Under the pieces are notes generated by a model. It searched no databases. It saw only the letters and a list, made by a program, of their open reading frames with translations, and had not been told where the DNA came from. A stretch of DNA of 41,326 nucleotides from assembly GCA_030691545.1 (NCBI GenBank), contig JAUYEE010000293.1, positions 1-41,326 on the forward strand, in the 5' to 3' direction. The translations under genes and the position numbers were made by a program. Of this stretch, positions 33,956-41,326 are shown piece by piece; the first letter of the stretch is position 1; each line of letters starts with the position of its first letter. This stretch comes from a bacterium. Lineage in GTDB: Bacteria; Auribacterota; JABMQX01.

Positions 33956-34494
33956 CGAGTTTCCTATCTCGCCGTAGCGCAGGCACGCCTCGCGTGCCTG
34001 CAAATTCCAAACCGCAGAGACCTTCGCGGTCTTCGCCTGCCCCTTCTCGCGCACAGGGTTCACACCACTCGCCTCGCACCGTGCGCGCTTTGGCAGTCTG
34101 TCCTGCCGAACGGCCGGGGCGTCCTTCGTGGTTTTTCCCTGTCTGTTCCTCAGCGTTGATGGGCGCCGCGAAGAGCGCGAAGAGCACGAAGGGGGTGAGC
34201 CAGCGGAAGAGGCCGCACTGCGTTCTCCCCGCATCTCTGCCTGCCCGTGACCGCCCCGGGGCCTCGCGGCCTCCGGAGTCGTCATGGCCAGGGGCTCCGC
34301 ACAGCCCCTTCCGCCAGCTCGGTTTCCCGTGTGTACCGCGGCGATGCGCCCCGTGGTCTTCGTGTCCTTCGTGGTTTTTCCCTGTCTGTTCCTCAGCGTT
34401 GATGGGCGCCACGAAGAGCACGAAGGGCACAAAGGCGGTCGCGCGGCCCACGGCCAGGGTTTGTTACCGGCTATAAGTTTTCCGAGATGCGGTT
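33956..34494. repeat. Repeat-filled gap between mraY and murD
   Basis: 539 bp without a credible gene. It contains an R1 hairpin with a 10-bp stem (GCAGGCACGC-CTC-GCGTGCCTGC, 33979-34001) and a 56-bp short R3 form (34239-34294, ends GCCTGCCCG and GGCCAGGGG). It also has two nearly identical R2 copies at 34121-34191 and 34364-34427 (CTTCGTGGTTTTTCCCTGTC...). The long open frame joined to MurD across this gap codes only for translated repeats. Confidence 0.75.
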
Positions 34495-35592
34495 TCATTG
34501 CAGTTTCAGCGTAGCCAAGCTCAACAAAGCGAAAACGCTCGCAAGAATCCAGAACCGTGTCGTGACTTTTGTCTCGGGCCATCCCTTCATCTCGAAGTGA
34601 TGATGAATGGGAGTCATCAGAAAAATCCGCTTGCCTGTCGTCTTGTAGGAAAGAACCTGGAGGATGACCGACACCGCCTCCATGACGAAAATCCCCCCGA
34701 CGACCAGGAGGAGCAGTTCTTTTTTGACGAGGATCGCCATTACTCCCACGGCTCCGCCGAGGGCCAGGGAGCCCGTGTCGCCCATGAACAGTTGCGCGGG
34801 GTGAGCGTTGTACCAGAGGAATGCCAGACCCGCCCCCAGCATGGCGGCACAGAAAACGGACAGCTCGCCGCTCCCTGGGACATACTGAATGTTGAGGTAC
34901 CTGGCAAAATTGGCGTGTCCCGCCAGATAGGCGATGAGGCCGTAGGCCATCGCGGCCATGACCGAGCAGCCGATGGCCAACCCATCAAGCCCGTCCGTCA
35001 GGTTGACGGCATTGGAACTGCCCACGAGGATAAAGACCGTGAGGATAACGTACGCCACACCCAGGTCCACGACCGGATGCTTCCAGAAGGGGATAGAAAG
35101 CTTGGTGGCGTAATCGGATTTCTGTGGCAGAGCGACAAGGACCGTTCCGACCACCACCCCTAAGAGAATCTGCCAGAAGAACTTCCTCTTCGCGGAGATG
35201 CCTCCCGCGCCCCTCCGGCGAACCTTCGCCAGGTCGTCGGCTACTCCGAGAATACCCAGCCACACCGTCGCACCTAAGATGATCGCCACGTTCACGTTCA
35301 GAATATCCACCCACAGGAGCGTTGGGATGATGATAGCGATGAGAATGAGAATCCCGCCCATGGTCGGAACACCCTGCTTGTTCTTGTGGGCGGCGTGAAG
35401 CGCGAAGAACTCCTCCTTCCTGAGAGGGGCGCCCGCCTTCAACTCGTACAGCTTCCGGATGACGAAGGGGCCCAGAAGGATGCCTAAGAGCATCGCCGTG
35501 ACGGCCGCCATCGCAGCCCGGAACGTGATGTACCGCAGAACGTTGAATCCGCTAAAAACGTCTCTCAGCGGGTAAAGTAAGTAATAAAGCAT
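34495..35592 (-). CDS. mraY: Phospho-MurNAc-pentapeptide transferase MraY
   Basis: 365 residues with about ten transmembrane helices. It shows KQGVPTMGGI, the Asp pair in GVADDLAK, NAVNLTDGLDGLA, the FMGDTGSLALGG loop and the histidine motif TPIHHHFEMKGW, all diagnostic for MraY. It makes lipid I by moving phospho-MurNAc-pentapeptide to undecaprenyl phosphate. The start at 35592 has GAGGA upstream. It begins after a repeat-rich gap behind the SIMPL gene. Confidence 0.97.
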   Translation of the reverse strand: MLYYLLYPLRDVFSGFNVLRYITFRAAMAAVTAMLLGILLGPFVIRKLYELKAGAPLRKEEFFALHAAHKNKQGVPTMGGILILIAIIIPTLLWVDILNVNVAIILGATVWLGILGVADDLAKVRRRGAGGISAKRKFFWQILLGVVVGTVLVALPQKSDYATKLSIPFWKHPVVDLGVAYVILTVFILVGSSNAVNLTDGLDGLAIGCSVMAAMAYGLIAYLAGHANFARYLNIQYVPGSGELSVFCAAMLGAGLAFLWYNAHPAQLFMGDTGSLALGGAVGVMAILVKKELLLLVVGGIFVMEAVSVILQVLSYKTTGKRIFLMTPIHHHFEMKGWPETKVTTRFWILASVFALLSLATLKLQ

Positions 35593-35599
35593 CTATGTC

Positions 35600-35797
35600 C
35601 TCGTGGCATGGGCATCATGCCCATGATTCATCCCGCCTACGGCGGGACCAAAGGCGGGATGCCACCTGCATTCACCACCCGGCATGTTCTTCTACCGTGT
35701 GTACCGCTGGCATCTTGCCGGCTGTCTCGGGGGCATCTTGCCCCCGATTCCGAGGGCGGGACGCCCTCGGGACTGCCGCCGAGACGGCGGCGTTACC
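35600..35797. repeat. R1 hairpins and 97-bp R1 array, copy B
   Basis: 35604-35672 has hairpins of ATGGGCATCATGCCCAT and CCCGCC-TAC-GGCGGG type. 35701-35797 is the second copy of the four-hairpin array at 30011-30107 (four differences in 97 bp). The array ends at the stop codon of the SIMPL gene. No gene lies in this 204-bp gap. Confidence 0.85.
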
Positions 35798-36543
35798 TAT
35801 CGGATCGAATATCGAACAGTGACGACCGCTCGGACTTTCTTCGTTATGGACGATGTGTCGTTGATGCCGTAGTCGGCCACCTCGGTGGAATCTACCGGGG
35901 TCACCTGGAACACTCCCTGGGAAGCGGAACGCAGGGCGCCGACCCTGCTTCCACTGTCTTTGGCAAGTTGTTCCGCCCTCCGCCTAGCATCTTGCGCTGC
36001 CTCGCCGAGCATGGCGATTTTCAGTTCGTTCAGTTTCGTGTATAGGTACTCGGGAGTACTGGAGTCTATCTCGACACCCTGTGCGATAAGGTCCGTGCAC
36101 TCCCTCGAGATGCGCGTGACCTTCTCGATCTCCTCGGACCGGATGTACACACACTGGCTCAAACGGTATCCTGTGACGGTGTCCGTCAAGTTGCCCTTCT
36201 GGTCTCGGGCGTACATCTTTGCCGTGAAAATGGAGAGCACCGTGACAACCTCGTCCGGGACACCTTTTGCGCGCAGGTAGTCCCGAACAACGGAAAGGTC
36301 ACCCTTCAGCTTCCGATACGCCTCGTCGGCCTTCTCCGACTGAGCCCAAATCGTCGCCTGCCAGGTAGCCACATCCGACTGAATTGGGCGCTCCGCACAC
36401 CCTTTCACAAGGATGGTGTCATTCGCGAGCTTCACCTTTTCCAGTGTTCCCGCAGCCAGGAACGTGGAGATGATTAGTCCCAAGGAAAGAGTGACGCCGA
36501 GGCCAAACAACCCATGACGAGATTCACCTGGTTGACCGGTCAT
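35797..36543 (-). CDS. SIMPL-domain (DUF541) envelope protein in the dcw cluster
   Basis: 248 residues. One N-terminal hydrophobic segment (GLGVTLSLGLIISTFLAAG) acts as signal or anchor; the rest matches the SIMPL family, with the opening ILVKGCAERPIQSDVATW and the late part AAQDARRRAEQLAKDSG. The family adopts an all-round fold, is periplasmic in several bacteria and has no settled function. It overlaps murF by ATGA, so it is translated with the cell-wall genes between murF and mraY, a place where the standard cluster has no gene. That suggests, without proof, an envelope role. Confidence 0.85.
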   Translation of the reverse strand: MTGQPGESRHGLFGLGVTLSLGLIISTFLAAGTLEKVKLANDTILVKGCAERPIQSDVATWQATIWAQSEKADEAYRKLKGDLSVVRDYLRAKGVPDEVVTVLSIFTAKMYARDQKGNLTDTVTGYRLSQCVYIRSEEIEKVTRISRECTDLIAQGVEIDSSTPEYLYTKLNELKIAMLGEAAQDARRRAEQLAKDSGSRVGALRSASQGVFQVTPVDSTEVADYGINDTSSITKKVRAVVTVRYSIR

Positions 36544-37997
36544 ATCTTTGCATCCTCCAGTGACGGCATGAGCGCAAGACCCTTCAAGCCGTCAACGATC
36601 CGTTCCATTCCGTTCGCGCGAGAGCCTTTGATCAAAACCGCGTCTCCTGGAGCCGCGACTTCCTTCAAGACCGAGACCACTTCCTCCACGGAGCCGCAGC
36701 ACGCCCACCTTTCGCCTCGCAGGTCGTCCCCGAAAGCAGCCTTGACGACCTCAGGCGAAAGGCTGCCGAGGGCAATCACATAGTCAATCGGCTGGCTCCT
36801 GATGAACTGGCCGACTTGACGATGTGCCTGCCGCCCGTAGTCGCCGAGCTCCAGCATGTCGCCGCAGACAAATATCCTTTTCCCTGAAATGCTCATCTCG
36901 CAGAAGGAAGAGAGAGCACTCATGGTCGAAACCGGGTTGGCGTTATAGGCGTCGTTTATCACCGTGACGCCGGAAATCGTCGAGATTTCATACCTCATAG
37001 CGGGCAGCGTCGCCTTCGCCAGCCCCTCCTTGATCTCGGAGGTCCCGATACCGACCTGCGAGGCGATGGCGGCCGCCGCAAGGGCGTTGTAAACGTTGTG
37101 GGCGCCGGCAAAAGGCATGCGCACGTACCGGCGGGAGCCAAGAGGATTCGCGATCAAACGGAAGGTCACACTTCCGTTCTCGACGCGGACGTCCTCCGCC
37201 ATGAAATCGGCCGGACGATAGACTCCAAACGTTACCACCGGCCCTTTCGCTCTCCCGCGAAGCCACTCAAACCATTCGTCGTCCGCGTTGAGAACGACCG
37301 GCGCCCCATCTCGCATCCCCTCAAGAAGCTCCGCCTTCGCCTGTGCCACATTGGCGATGTTTCCGAAGAACTCGAGATGCGCGGGGCCGATGTTCGTGAT
37401 GCAGCCGATATCCGGCGAGCAGATGGAAACTAAGTCGCCGATTTCCCCGAAGGCGCTTGTCCCGAGTTCCACAACGGCGGCTTCGGTGTTCTGGTCGAGT
37501 CTTAGCAACGTCAACGGCAGGCCGATATGGTTATTCTTGCTCCCCTCGCTGCGAACCGTCTCGTACTTAGTGGAGAGGATGCTCCAGGTGAGGTCCTTCG
37601 TCGTCGTTTTGCCGTTGCTGCCGGTGACCGCGATGATGGGGCATCGCGACATGGCGCGACGCCGATGCCATTTCGCGAGGTTCTGCAGTGCCTTGGTTGT
37701 GTCGTCCGCGAAAATCACCGCAACGTCCCGGTCTATGCAATCGGCAAACTCAAGCCTCGTCACGAGCGCTCCCGCCGCGCCTCGTGCCAATGCTTCTGGA
37801 ACGAAGACGTGCCCATCCAACCGTCTCCCGACGATTGCAATGAACAAGTCGTCATCGCACACGGCCCGCGAATCTATGGCGATGCCGGCGAATCGGTCGT
37901 CGCCTCGTCCTTTGACGAGCTTTCCATTCACAGCTTCAACAACTTCGCGAACGCTCAGATAATGTCTGCGTTCATCTGCATTCATCTGCGGTTTCAT
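36540..37997 (-). CDS. murF: UDP-MurNAc-tripeptide D-Ala-D-Ala ligase MurF
   Basis: 485 residues. It has GIAIDSRAV, the ATP loop AVTGSNGKTTTKD, NNHIGLPLTLL, ELGTSAFGEIG and NDAYNANPVSM-like sequence (INDAYNANPVS), as in MurF. It attaches D-Ala-D-Ala to the stem tripeptide. The start overlaps the murE stop (ATGA). The first 11 residues (MKPQMNADERR) come from a TTCATCTGC tandem repeat at 37965-37991, so the original N-terminus, beginning near YLSVREVVEAV, may have been replaced. Confidence 0.95.
   Translation of the reverse strand: MKPQMNADERRHYLSVREVVEAVNGKLVKGRGDDRFAGIAIDSRAVCDDDLFIAIVGRRLDGHVFVPEALARGAAGALVTRLEFADCIDRDVAVIFADDTTKALQNLAKWHRRRAMSRCPIIAVTGSNGKTTTKDLTWSILSTKYETVRSEGSKNNHIGLPLTLLRLDQNTEAAVVELGTSAFGEIGDLVSICSPDIGCITNIGPAHLEFFGNIANVAQAKAELLEGMRDGAPVVLNADDEWFEWLRGRAKGPVVTFGVYRPADFMAEDVRVENGSVTFRLIANPLGSRRYVRMPFAGAHNVYNALAAAAIASQVGIGTSEIKEGLAKATLPAMRYEISTISGVTVINDAYNANPVSTMSALSSFCEMSISGKRIFVCGDMLELGDYGRQAHRQVGQFIRSQPIDYVIALGSLSPEVVKAAFGDDLRGERWACCGSVEEVVSVLKEVAAPGDAVLIKGSRANGMERIVDGLKGLALMPSLEDAKI
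37965..37991. repeat. Short TTCATCTGC tandem at the start of murF
   Basis: TTCATCTGC occurs twice with a 10-bp period (37971, 37981) after TCTGCG. It overlaps the first codons of murF. Its widespread relatives are known to me only as a general pattern in bacterial genomes. Confidence 0.45.
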
Positions 37998-39544
37998 GTC
38001 CGCACAACCTCCCGGACGACCTCCCGGTCATCGAAGTGAATTCTGTAGTCCTTGAACTCCTGATAGGTCTCATGCCCTTTGCCGGCAATGAGAACCGTGT
38101 CTCCTGCTGCGGCCATGGAAATGGCCGCGGCAATCGCTTTCCGTCTATCCGGCTCCACGAGGTGGCTCGGGCTTCCAGCCCGTGGACCCCACGAAGCGAC
38201 TTTCCCCCTTTCGAAACCACTGAGAATTTCCCCGATAATCTCCAAGGGGTCTTCCGAGCGCGGGTTATCGGAGGTGACCACAGCAAAGTCTCCGAGCCGG
38301 TTGACAACCTCACCCATTTTGCTGCGTTTCCCGCGGTCTCGGTCTCCTCCGCAGCCAAAGACCACAATCAGCTTTCCTTTTGTGATCTCCCTCAGCGCGG
38401 TGAGAACGTTCTTGAGGGCGTCGTCCGTGTGGGCATAATCCACGACGACGCTGCACCCTCGGTCGTTCCGGATGAATTCCAACCTGCCCGGCACAGGAGA
38501 GGCGGTGGCCACAGCCTGTTGGATCGTTGAGGTCTCCACGCCCTGGCTCAGGCCGACAGCGGCAGCCGCGAGGATGTTCAAAACGTTGTGGCGGCCGATG
38601 AGGCAACTGGCGACTTCGAAATTCCCCCAGGGGGTGCACGCCGTGAAAGAACAACCCCGCGGGTGCAGCCGCACGTTTTCCGCGGTCACTTCCGCGTTGC
38701 TCGAGAGCCCGTAACTTACGACCTGCACGGGGGTTCGAGCGGCAATATACTCGCCTTCCGGTCGGTCAACACAGACCACGGCACAACGGGGGAAGCCGTT
38801 TTTCTGCTGAGGGGACAACGATTCGAAGAGCAATGCCTTCGCCCGAAGATAGTTCTCGAGGGTGCCGTGGTAATCGAGGTGGTCTCTCGTGAGGTTGGTG
38901 AAGACCGCGACATCGAAGTCCAGCTTCTCAACTCGCTGCTGCTCGAGAGAGTGGGAAGAAACCTCCATCACCGCGTAGCGACAGCCCTTCGTCCTCATCT
39001 TAGCGAGAAGGGAGTTGAGGAGGAGCGAATCGGGGGTCGTGCGGTCGGCGGGGATGACCTCGTCCCCGACGCGGTACGTGATTGTCCCGATCATCCCGCA
39101 GGGGTATCCTGCCTGCTCGAGGATACGCCGGATGAGATGGCAGACGGTGGTTTTTCCATTCGTTCCGGTGATCCCGACGAGCCCCAGACTCTCGGAGGGA
39201 TAAGCGTGGAAGTTTGCTGCGGCTTGAGCAAGGGCTCGTCGGGTCCCCGAAACATGAATCCATGTAACATCTGTAGATGCGGCATCTTGTCCCGATATGG
39301 CGGGACTGGAAGCCGCTTCTACTTCAGGGGGCGCATCGAGGGACTCGCACATGATGGCTGTCGCCCCCCGCTTCGCGGCATCAGGAATGAAGAGGCGGCC
39401 GTCAAGTTTCTCCCCCCGGATGGCTACAAAAAGGAATCGCTCCCGAACGAGTCGGGAATCGCACGCGATGCCGGCGACTTCTATGTCGGTCGGGCCGGAA
39501 AGCCCCACAACCTCAACATCTGTCAGAATGTCGGCAAGTTTCAC
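37994..39544 (-). CDS. murE: UDP-MurNAc-tripeptide synthetase MurE (meso-DAP type)
   Basis: 516 residues. It has the ATP loop GITGTNGKTT, TTPDSLLLN, EVSSHSLEQQRV, FTNLTRDHLDYHG, VVDYAHTDDAL and the specificity motif SDNPRSEDP; DNPR is typical of enzymes adding meso-diaminopimelate. Two stretches look inserted: VEAASSPAISGQDAAST, encoded by the 47-bp repeat at 39276-39322, and VASWGPRAGSPSHL, encoded around a CGGGCT-TCC-AGCCCG hairpin (38160-38190). Both keep the frame and lie between conserved blocks. Its stop overlaps murF. Confidence 0.95.
   Translation of the reverse strand: MKLADILTDVEVVGLSGPTDIEVAGIACDSRLVRERFLFVAIRGEKLDGRLFIPDAAKRGATAIMCESLDAPPEVEAASSPAISGQDAASTDVTWIHVSGTRRALAQAAANFHAYPSESLGLVGITGTNGKTTVCHLIRRILEQAGYPCGMIGTITYRVGDEVIPADRTTPDSLLLNSLLAKMRTKGCRYAVMEVSSHSLEQQRVEKLDFDVAVFTNLTRDHLDYHGTLENYLRAKALLFESLSPQQKNGFPRCAVVCVDRPEGEYIAARTPVQVVSYGLSSNAEVTAENVRLHPRGCSFTACTPWGNFEVASCLIGRHNVLNILAAAAVGLSQGVETSTIQQAVATASPVPGRLEFIRNDRGCSVVVDYAHTDDALKNVLTALREITKGKLIVVFGCGGDRDRGKRSKMGEVVNRLGDFAVVTSDNPRSEDPLEIIGEILSGFERGKVASWGPRAGSPSHLVEPDRRKAIAAAISMAAAGDTVLIAGKGHETYQEFKDYRIHFDDREVVREVVRT
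38160..38190. repeat. R1-type hairpin inside murE
   Basis: CGGGCT-TCC-AGCCCG with a TCC loop, followed by TGGACCCCACG. It codes for the WGPRAGSPS stretch before the conserved DRRKAIAAAI. Confidence 0.6.
39276..39322. repeat. 47-bp repeat inside murE
   Basis: Its first 14 and last 17 bases (GATGCGGCATCTTG and CTGGAAGCCGCTTCTAC) equal those of the intergenic copy at 28704-28750. The 16 bases between them differ and form another palindrome (TCCCG...CGGGA). Both copies are 47 bp. Confidence 0.85.
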
Positions 39545-39572
39545 GAGGAAACCCCTTCCTCAGGTTGTCCAA

Positions 39573-39775
39573 GTACCGCAGGCGTCTCGCCTGCATCCTG
39601 TCCTTTCCCTCTACCCAGCGAGACTAAGACGATTTGTCCGTCCGGTCCTCCTTGTGGCATGGGCATCTTGCCCATGATTTCACGGGCTTGCCTGCCCGCC
39701 TGCGCGCTCCGGCCCCGCTCCGAGGGAGTGGGCTCACTCGGCCGCAGACAGTGCGTCACCGCGCACGGCCAGAGA
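39573..39775. repeat. R1, R1 and R3 elements between murE and ftsI
   Basis: The R1 hairpin at 39573-39594 is identical over 22 bp to one inside ftsI. The ATGGGCA-TCT-TGCCCAT unit lies at 39656-39687. The R3 element at 39690-39775 (GCCTGCCCG to CGGCCAGAGA) is flanked by CACGGGCT and AGCCCGTG, an 8-bp inverted pair. The right half of R3 codes for the last 13 residues of FtsI and its stop. Confidence 0.82.
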
Positions 39776-41326
39776 AGCCCGTGCCACCTCTGCGTCAGGG
39801 GTGACCTGGAGATAGCGCAGGACTCGCTCGCCGATTCTGGCGAACGCGGGTCCGGCGACAGTCCCCCCAAAGTGCTTCGGTCTGACTGTGCCCTGAAGTG
39901 TGATGAGAACAGCAATCTCCGGATTTTCCACGGGCGCAAACCCGCAGAAACTGGAGTTGAAAACGGTGTCCGAATACACCCACTTGACAATCCGCCCGTT
40001 TTCGTCTTTCACGGGAAGCGCCCGCTGGGCGGTCCCGGTTTTGCCGGCTTCGGTGTAGCCCTTGATGTCGGCTCGCTTGCCGGTTCCCTCGAGCACAACC
40101 TTCTCGAGAATCGCTTTCATGGTGCGGGCCGTTTTCCCGGACAGGACGCGGCCGACGGGCTGCGGCGTGAACTTGGTCTCGGTCGCGCCTGCCTCGTCGG
40201 TGATCTCTTTGAGAATCATGGGCTTCATGAGCACGCCGTCGTTGGCAATAGCCGCGAAGGCCATGGCCAATTGCAGAGGGGTCACTGCAACCTCCTGTCC
40301 CATGGGAATTTCCGCCATTGAGTACCCCGTCCAGAAGTGCGGCGGGCGAAGCGTCCCGGAAATTTCCCCGGGGAGGGCAATTCCGGTCTTCGACCCCAAG
40401 CCGAACTTTTTGAGGCCCTCGTAGAAGCGTTCCGGGCCGAGGGGGGCACAGGCCTTTGCCATTCCGATGTTGCTCGACTTGACGACCACGTTCTCGAACG
40501 TCAGCTTTCCATACCCGTGGGCATCATGCAGGAGAGGCCCGCCGGGGGCTTTCCATGCTCCACCCTCGCACTGGATTTCATCCTCGGGCTTAACCACCCC
40601 CACCTCGAGGGCAATGGAGCCGGTGATGGCTTTGAAAGTTGACCCCGGCTCAAAAGAGAACTCAATCGCCTGGTTGGACATCTTCTCGGGGTCGAACTCG
40701 AGGATGTTGTCCGGCTCGAAGTTCGGAAGGTTGGCCATGGCGAGAATCTCGCCCGTCCGCGGCCGGACAACGATGGCCGTAATGACCCTGCAGGGGACCT
40801 CCTCGAATTGCCGTTGGATCTCCTCCTCGCAAATGAACTGAATCCCCTCGTCAATCGTCAAAACCACGTTTTTCCCGTTGACGGCTTGCTTTTCACTGGT
40901 CCGGGCGGACAGCACCCAACGCCTCCGGTTGTCAATGTTCTTCATCCTCCAGCCGGTCTCGCCCGCAAGCCACTTGTTGGCGGACTTCTCCATCCCACAG
41001 ACGGGGTGGCTGTCGTCGCGAACGAGCCCAACGCCCGGCATGGGGTCGTCGGAAACGAAACCCAGGACGTGGCACAGAAGGCTCTTCTCTGGATAAACCC
41101 GCCGTACGCGGCTGTCAAAGAAAATGCCCCGATAAACGAAATCACGTACCGCAGGCGTCTCGCCTGCAGATTCCGAATTGCGTACCGCAGGCGTCCCGCC
41201 TGCAAGTTCCTCTTCCCCCAGAGAATCTTGGAAGAAGCCGCGTTCCCGGCAGAGCTTTTCGACGGCTTCAATCATCTCCTGGCTCGGCTTCCGCTTGAGG
41301 TACACGGCTTCACGACCCTTCAGGGC
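39734..41326 (-). CDS. ftsI: Septal class B penicillin-binding protein FtsI/PBP3, N-terminus outside window
   Basis: 530 residues are visible; the transmembrane helix and first part lie beyond the right edge (the frame reads ALKGREAVYLKRKPSQ at the edge). The transpeptidase motifs are complete: EPGSTFK with the active-site Ser, VKSSNIG and KTGTAQ. It cross-links septal peptidoglycan with FtsW. Upstream of murE it is most simply ftsI; a SpoVD-like name is possible. In the non-catalytic domain the stretch ELAGGTPAVRNSESAGETPA is two tandem R1 copies (41145-41210) translated in frame. The C-terminal tail ASLAVRGDALSAAE is encoded by an R3 element. Confidence 0.92.
   Translation of the reverse strand, partial: ALKGREAVYLKRKPSQEMIEAVEKLCRERGFFQDSLGEEELAGGTPAVRNSESAGETPAVRDFVYRGIFFDSRVRRVYPEKSLLCHVLGFVSDDPMPGVGLVRDDSHPVCGMEKSANKWLAGETGWRMKNIDNRRRWVLSARTSEKQAVNGKNVVLTIDEGIQFICEEEIQRQFEEVPCRVITAIVVRPRTGEILAMANLPNFEPDNILEFDPEKMSNQAIEFSFEPGSTFKAITGSIALEVGVVKPEDEIQCEGGAWKAPGGPLLHDAHGYGKLTFENVVVKSSNIGMAKACAPLGPERFYEGLKKFGLGSKTGIALPGEISGTLRPPHFWTGYSMAEIPMGQEVAVTPLQLAMAFAAIANDGVLMKPMILKEITDEAGATETKFTPQPVGRVLSGKTARTMKAILEKVVLEGTGKRADIKGYTEAGKTGTAQRALPVKDENGRIVKWVYSDTVFNSSFCGFAPVENPEIAVLITLQGTVRPKHFGGTVAGPAFARIGERVLRYLQVTPDAEVARASLAVRGDALSAAE
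41145..41210. repeat. Two tandem R1 hairpins inside ftsI
   Basis: 30-bp copies at 41145-41174 and 41181-41210 share about 27 bases and repeat with a 36-bp period, exactly 12 codons. Stems are GCAGGCG/CGCCTGC, loops TCT and TCC. They are translated as AGGTPAVR and AGETPAVR. Confidence 0.85.

Noticed and set aside
33956..34582. N-terminal extension of MurD by about 209 residues
   Set aside because: The translated sequence is R2, R3 and R1 repeat; MurD homology begins just after the ATG at 33955.
38588..40321. 577-residue open frame on the plus strand
   Set aside because: It lies opposite murE and ftsI and across repeats; there is no recognisable protein, and the minus-strand genes are certain.

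Overview
The window (41.3 kb, GC-rich) comes from the chromosome of a Gram-negative bacterium. It encodes lipoproteins, a FadL/PorV-like outer-membrane barrel and a TolC-family exporter, and its MurE has the DNPR motif of meso-diaminopimelate-adding enzymes. Eukaryote-like Ser/Thr kinase and FHA signalling, together with dense intergenic palindromes, would suit a PVC, Hydrogenedentes or BRC1-type lineage. The sequence alone does not fix the phylum.

Left third (1-13.6 kb): an envelope-linked phospho-signalling locus. On the minus strand lie an FHA-GAF-AAA+ sigma-54 activator and an FHA-GAF protein that begins an HD-GYP domain at the window edge. Divergent from them, on the plus strand, are a membrane Ser/Thr kinase with TPR and CsgG-like domains, a lipoprotein sharing the CsgG-like domain, an outer-membrane barrel, a small FHA protein and a large secreted C13 (legumain-like) peptidase. 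Two GG-N10-GC sigma-54 promoter matches precede the kinase and the small FHA gene. I infer a circuit in which the activator drives the kinase operon and FHA domains read the kinase's phosphothreonines.

Middle (14.1-22.3 kb, plus strand): a MacAB-TolC-like exporter with a TolC-family lipoprotein, two tandemly duplicated membrane fusion proteins, an ABC ATPase and a MacB/FtsX-type permease.

Right half (22.6-41.3 kb, minus strand): a division and cell-wall (dcw) cluster in transcription order ftsI (5' end missing), murE, murF, a SIMPL-domain gene, mraY, murD, a LysM lipoprotein, ftsW, murG, murC, ddl, ftsQ, ftsA, ftsZ. No murB lies between murC and ddl, and the SIMPL and LysM genes are additions to the usual order.

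The most unusual content is a set of short repeats spread through gaps and into genes. R1 elements are perfect hairpins with changing stems and mostly a 3-nt TCT/TCC (or AGA/GGA) loop, often stacked. R3 elements are 86 bp long with fixed ends (GCCTGCCCG...GGCCAGGGA) and different interiors. I count eight full-length R3 copies and one short form, and several of them sit inside the arms of an R1 hairpin. R2 elements are CTTCGTG-rich inverted repeats. These elements are read as protein inside the sigma-54 activator (GAF domain), MurD (twice), MurE and FtsI, and form the C-termini of FtsW, FtsI, MurG and the ABC ATPase. This resembles in-frame palindromic insertions known from Rickettsia, but the families seen here are different.
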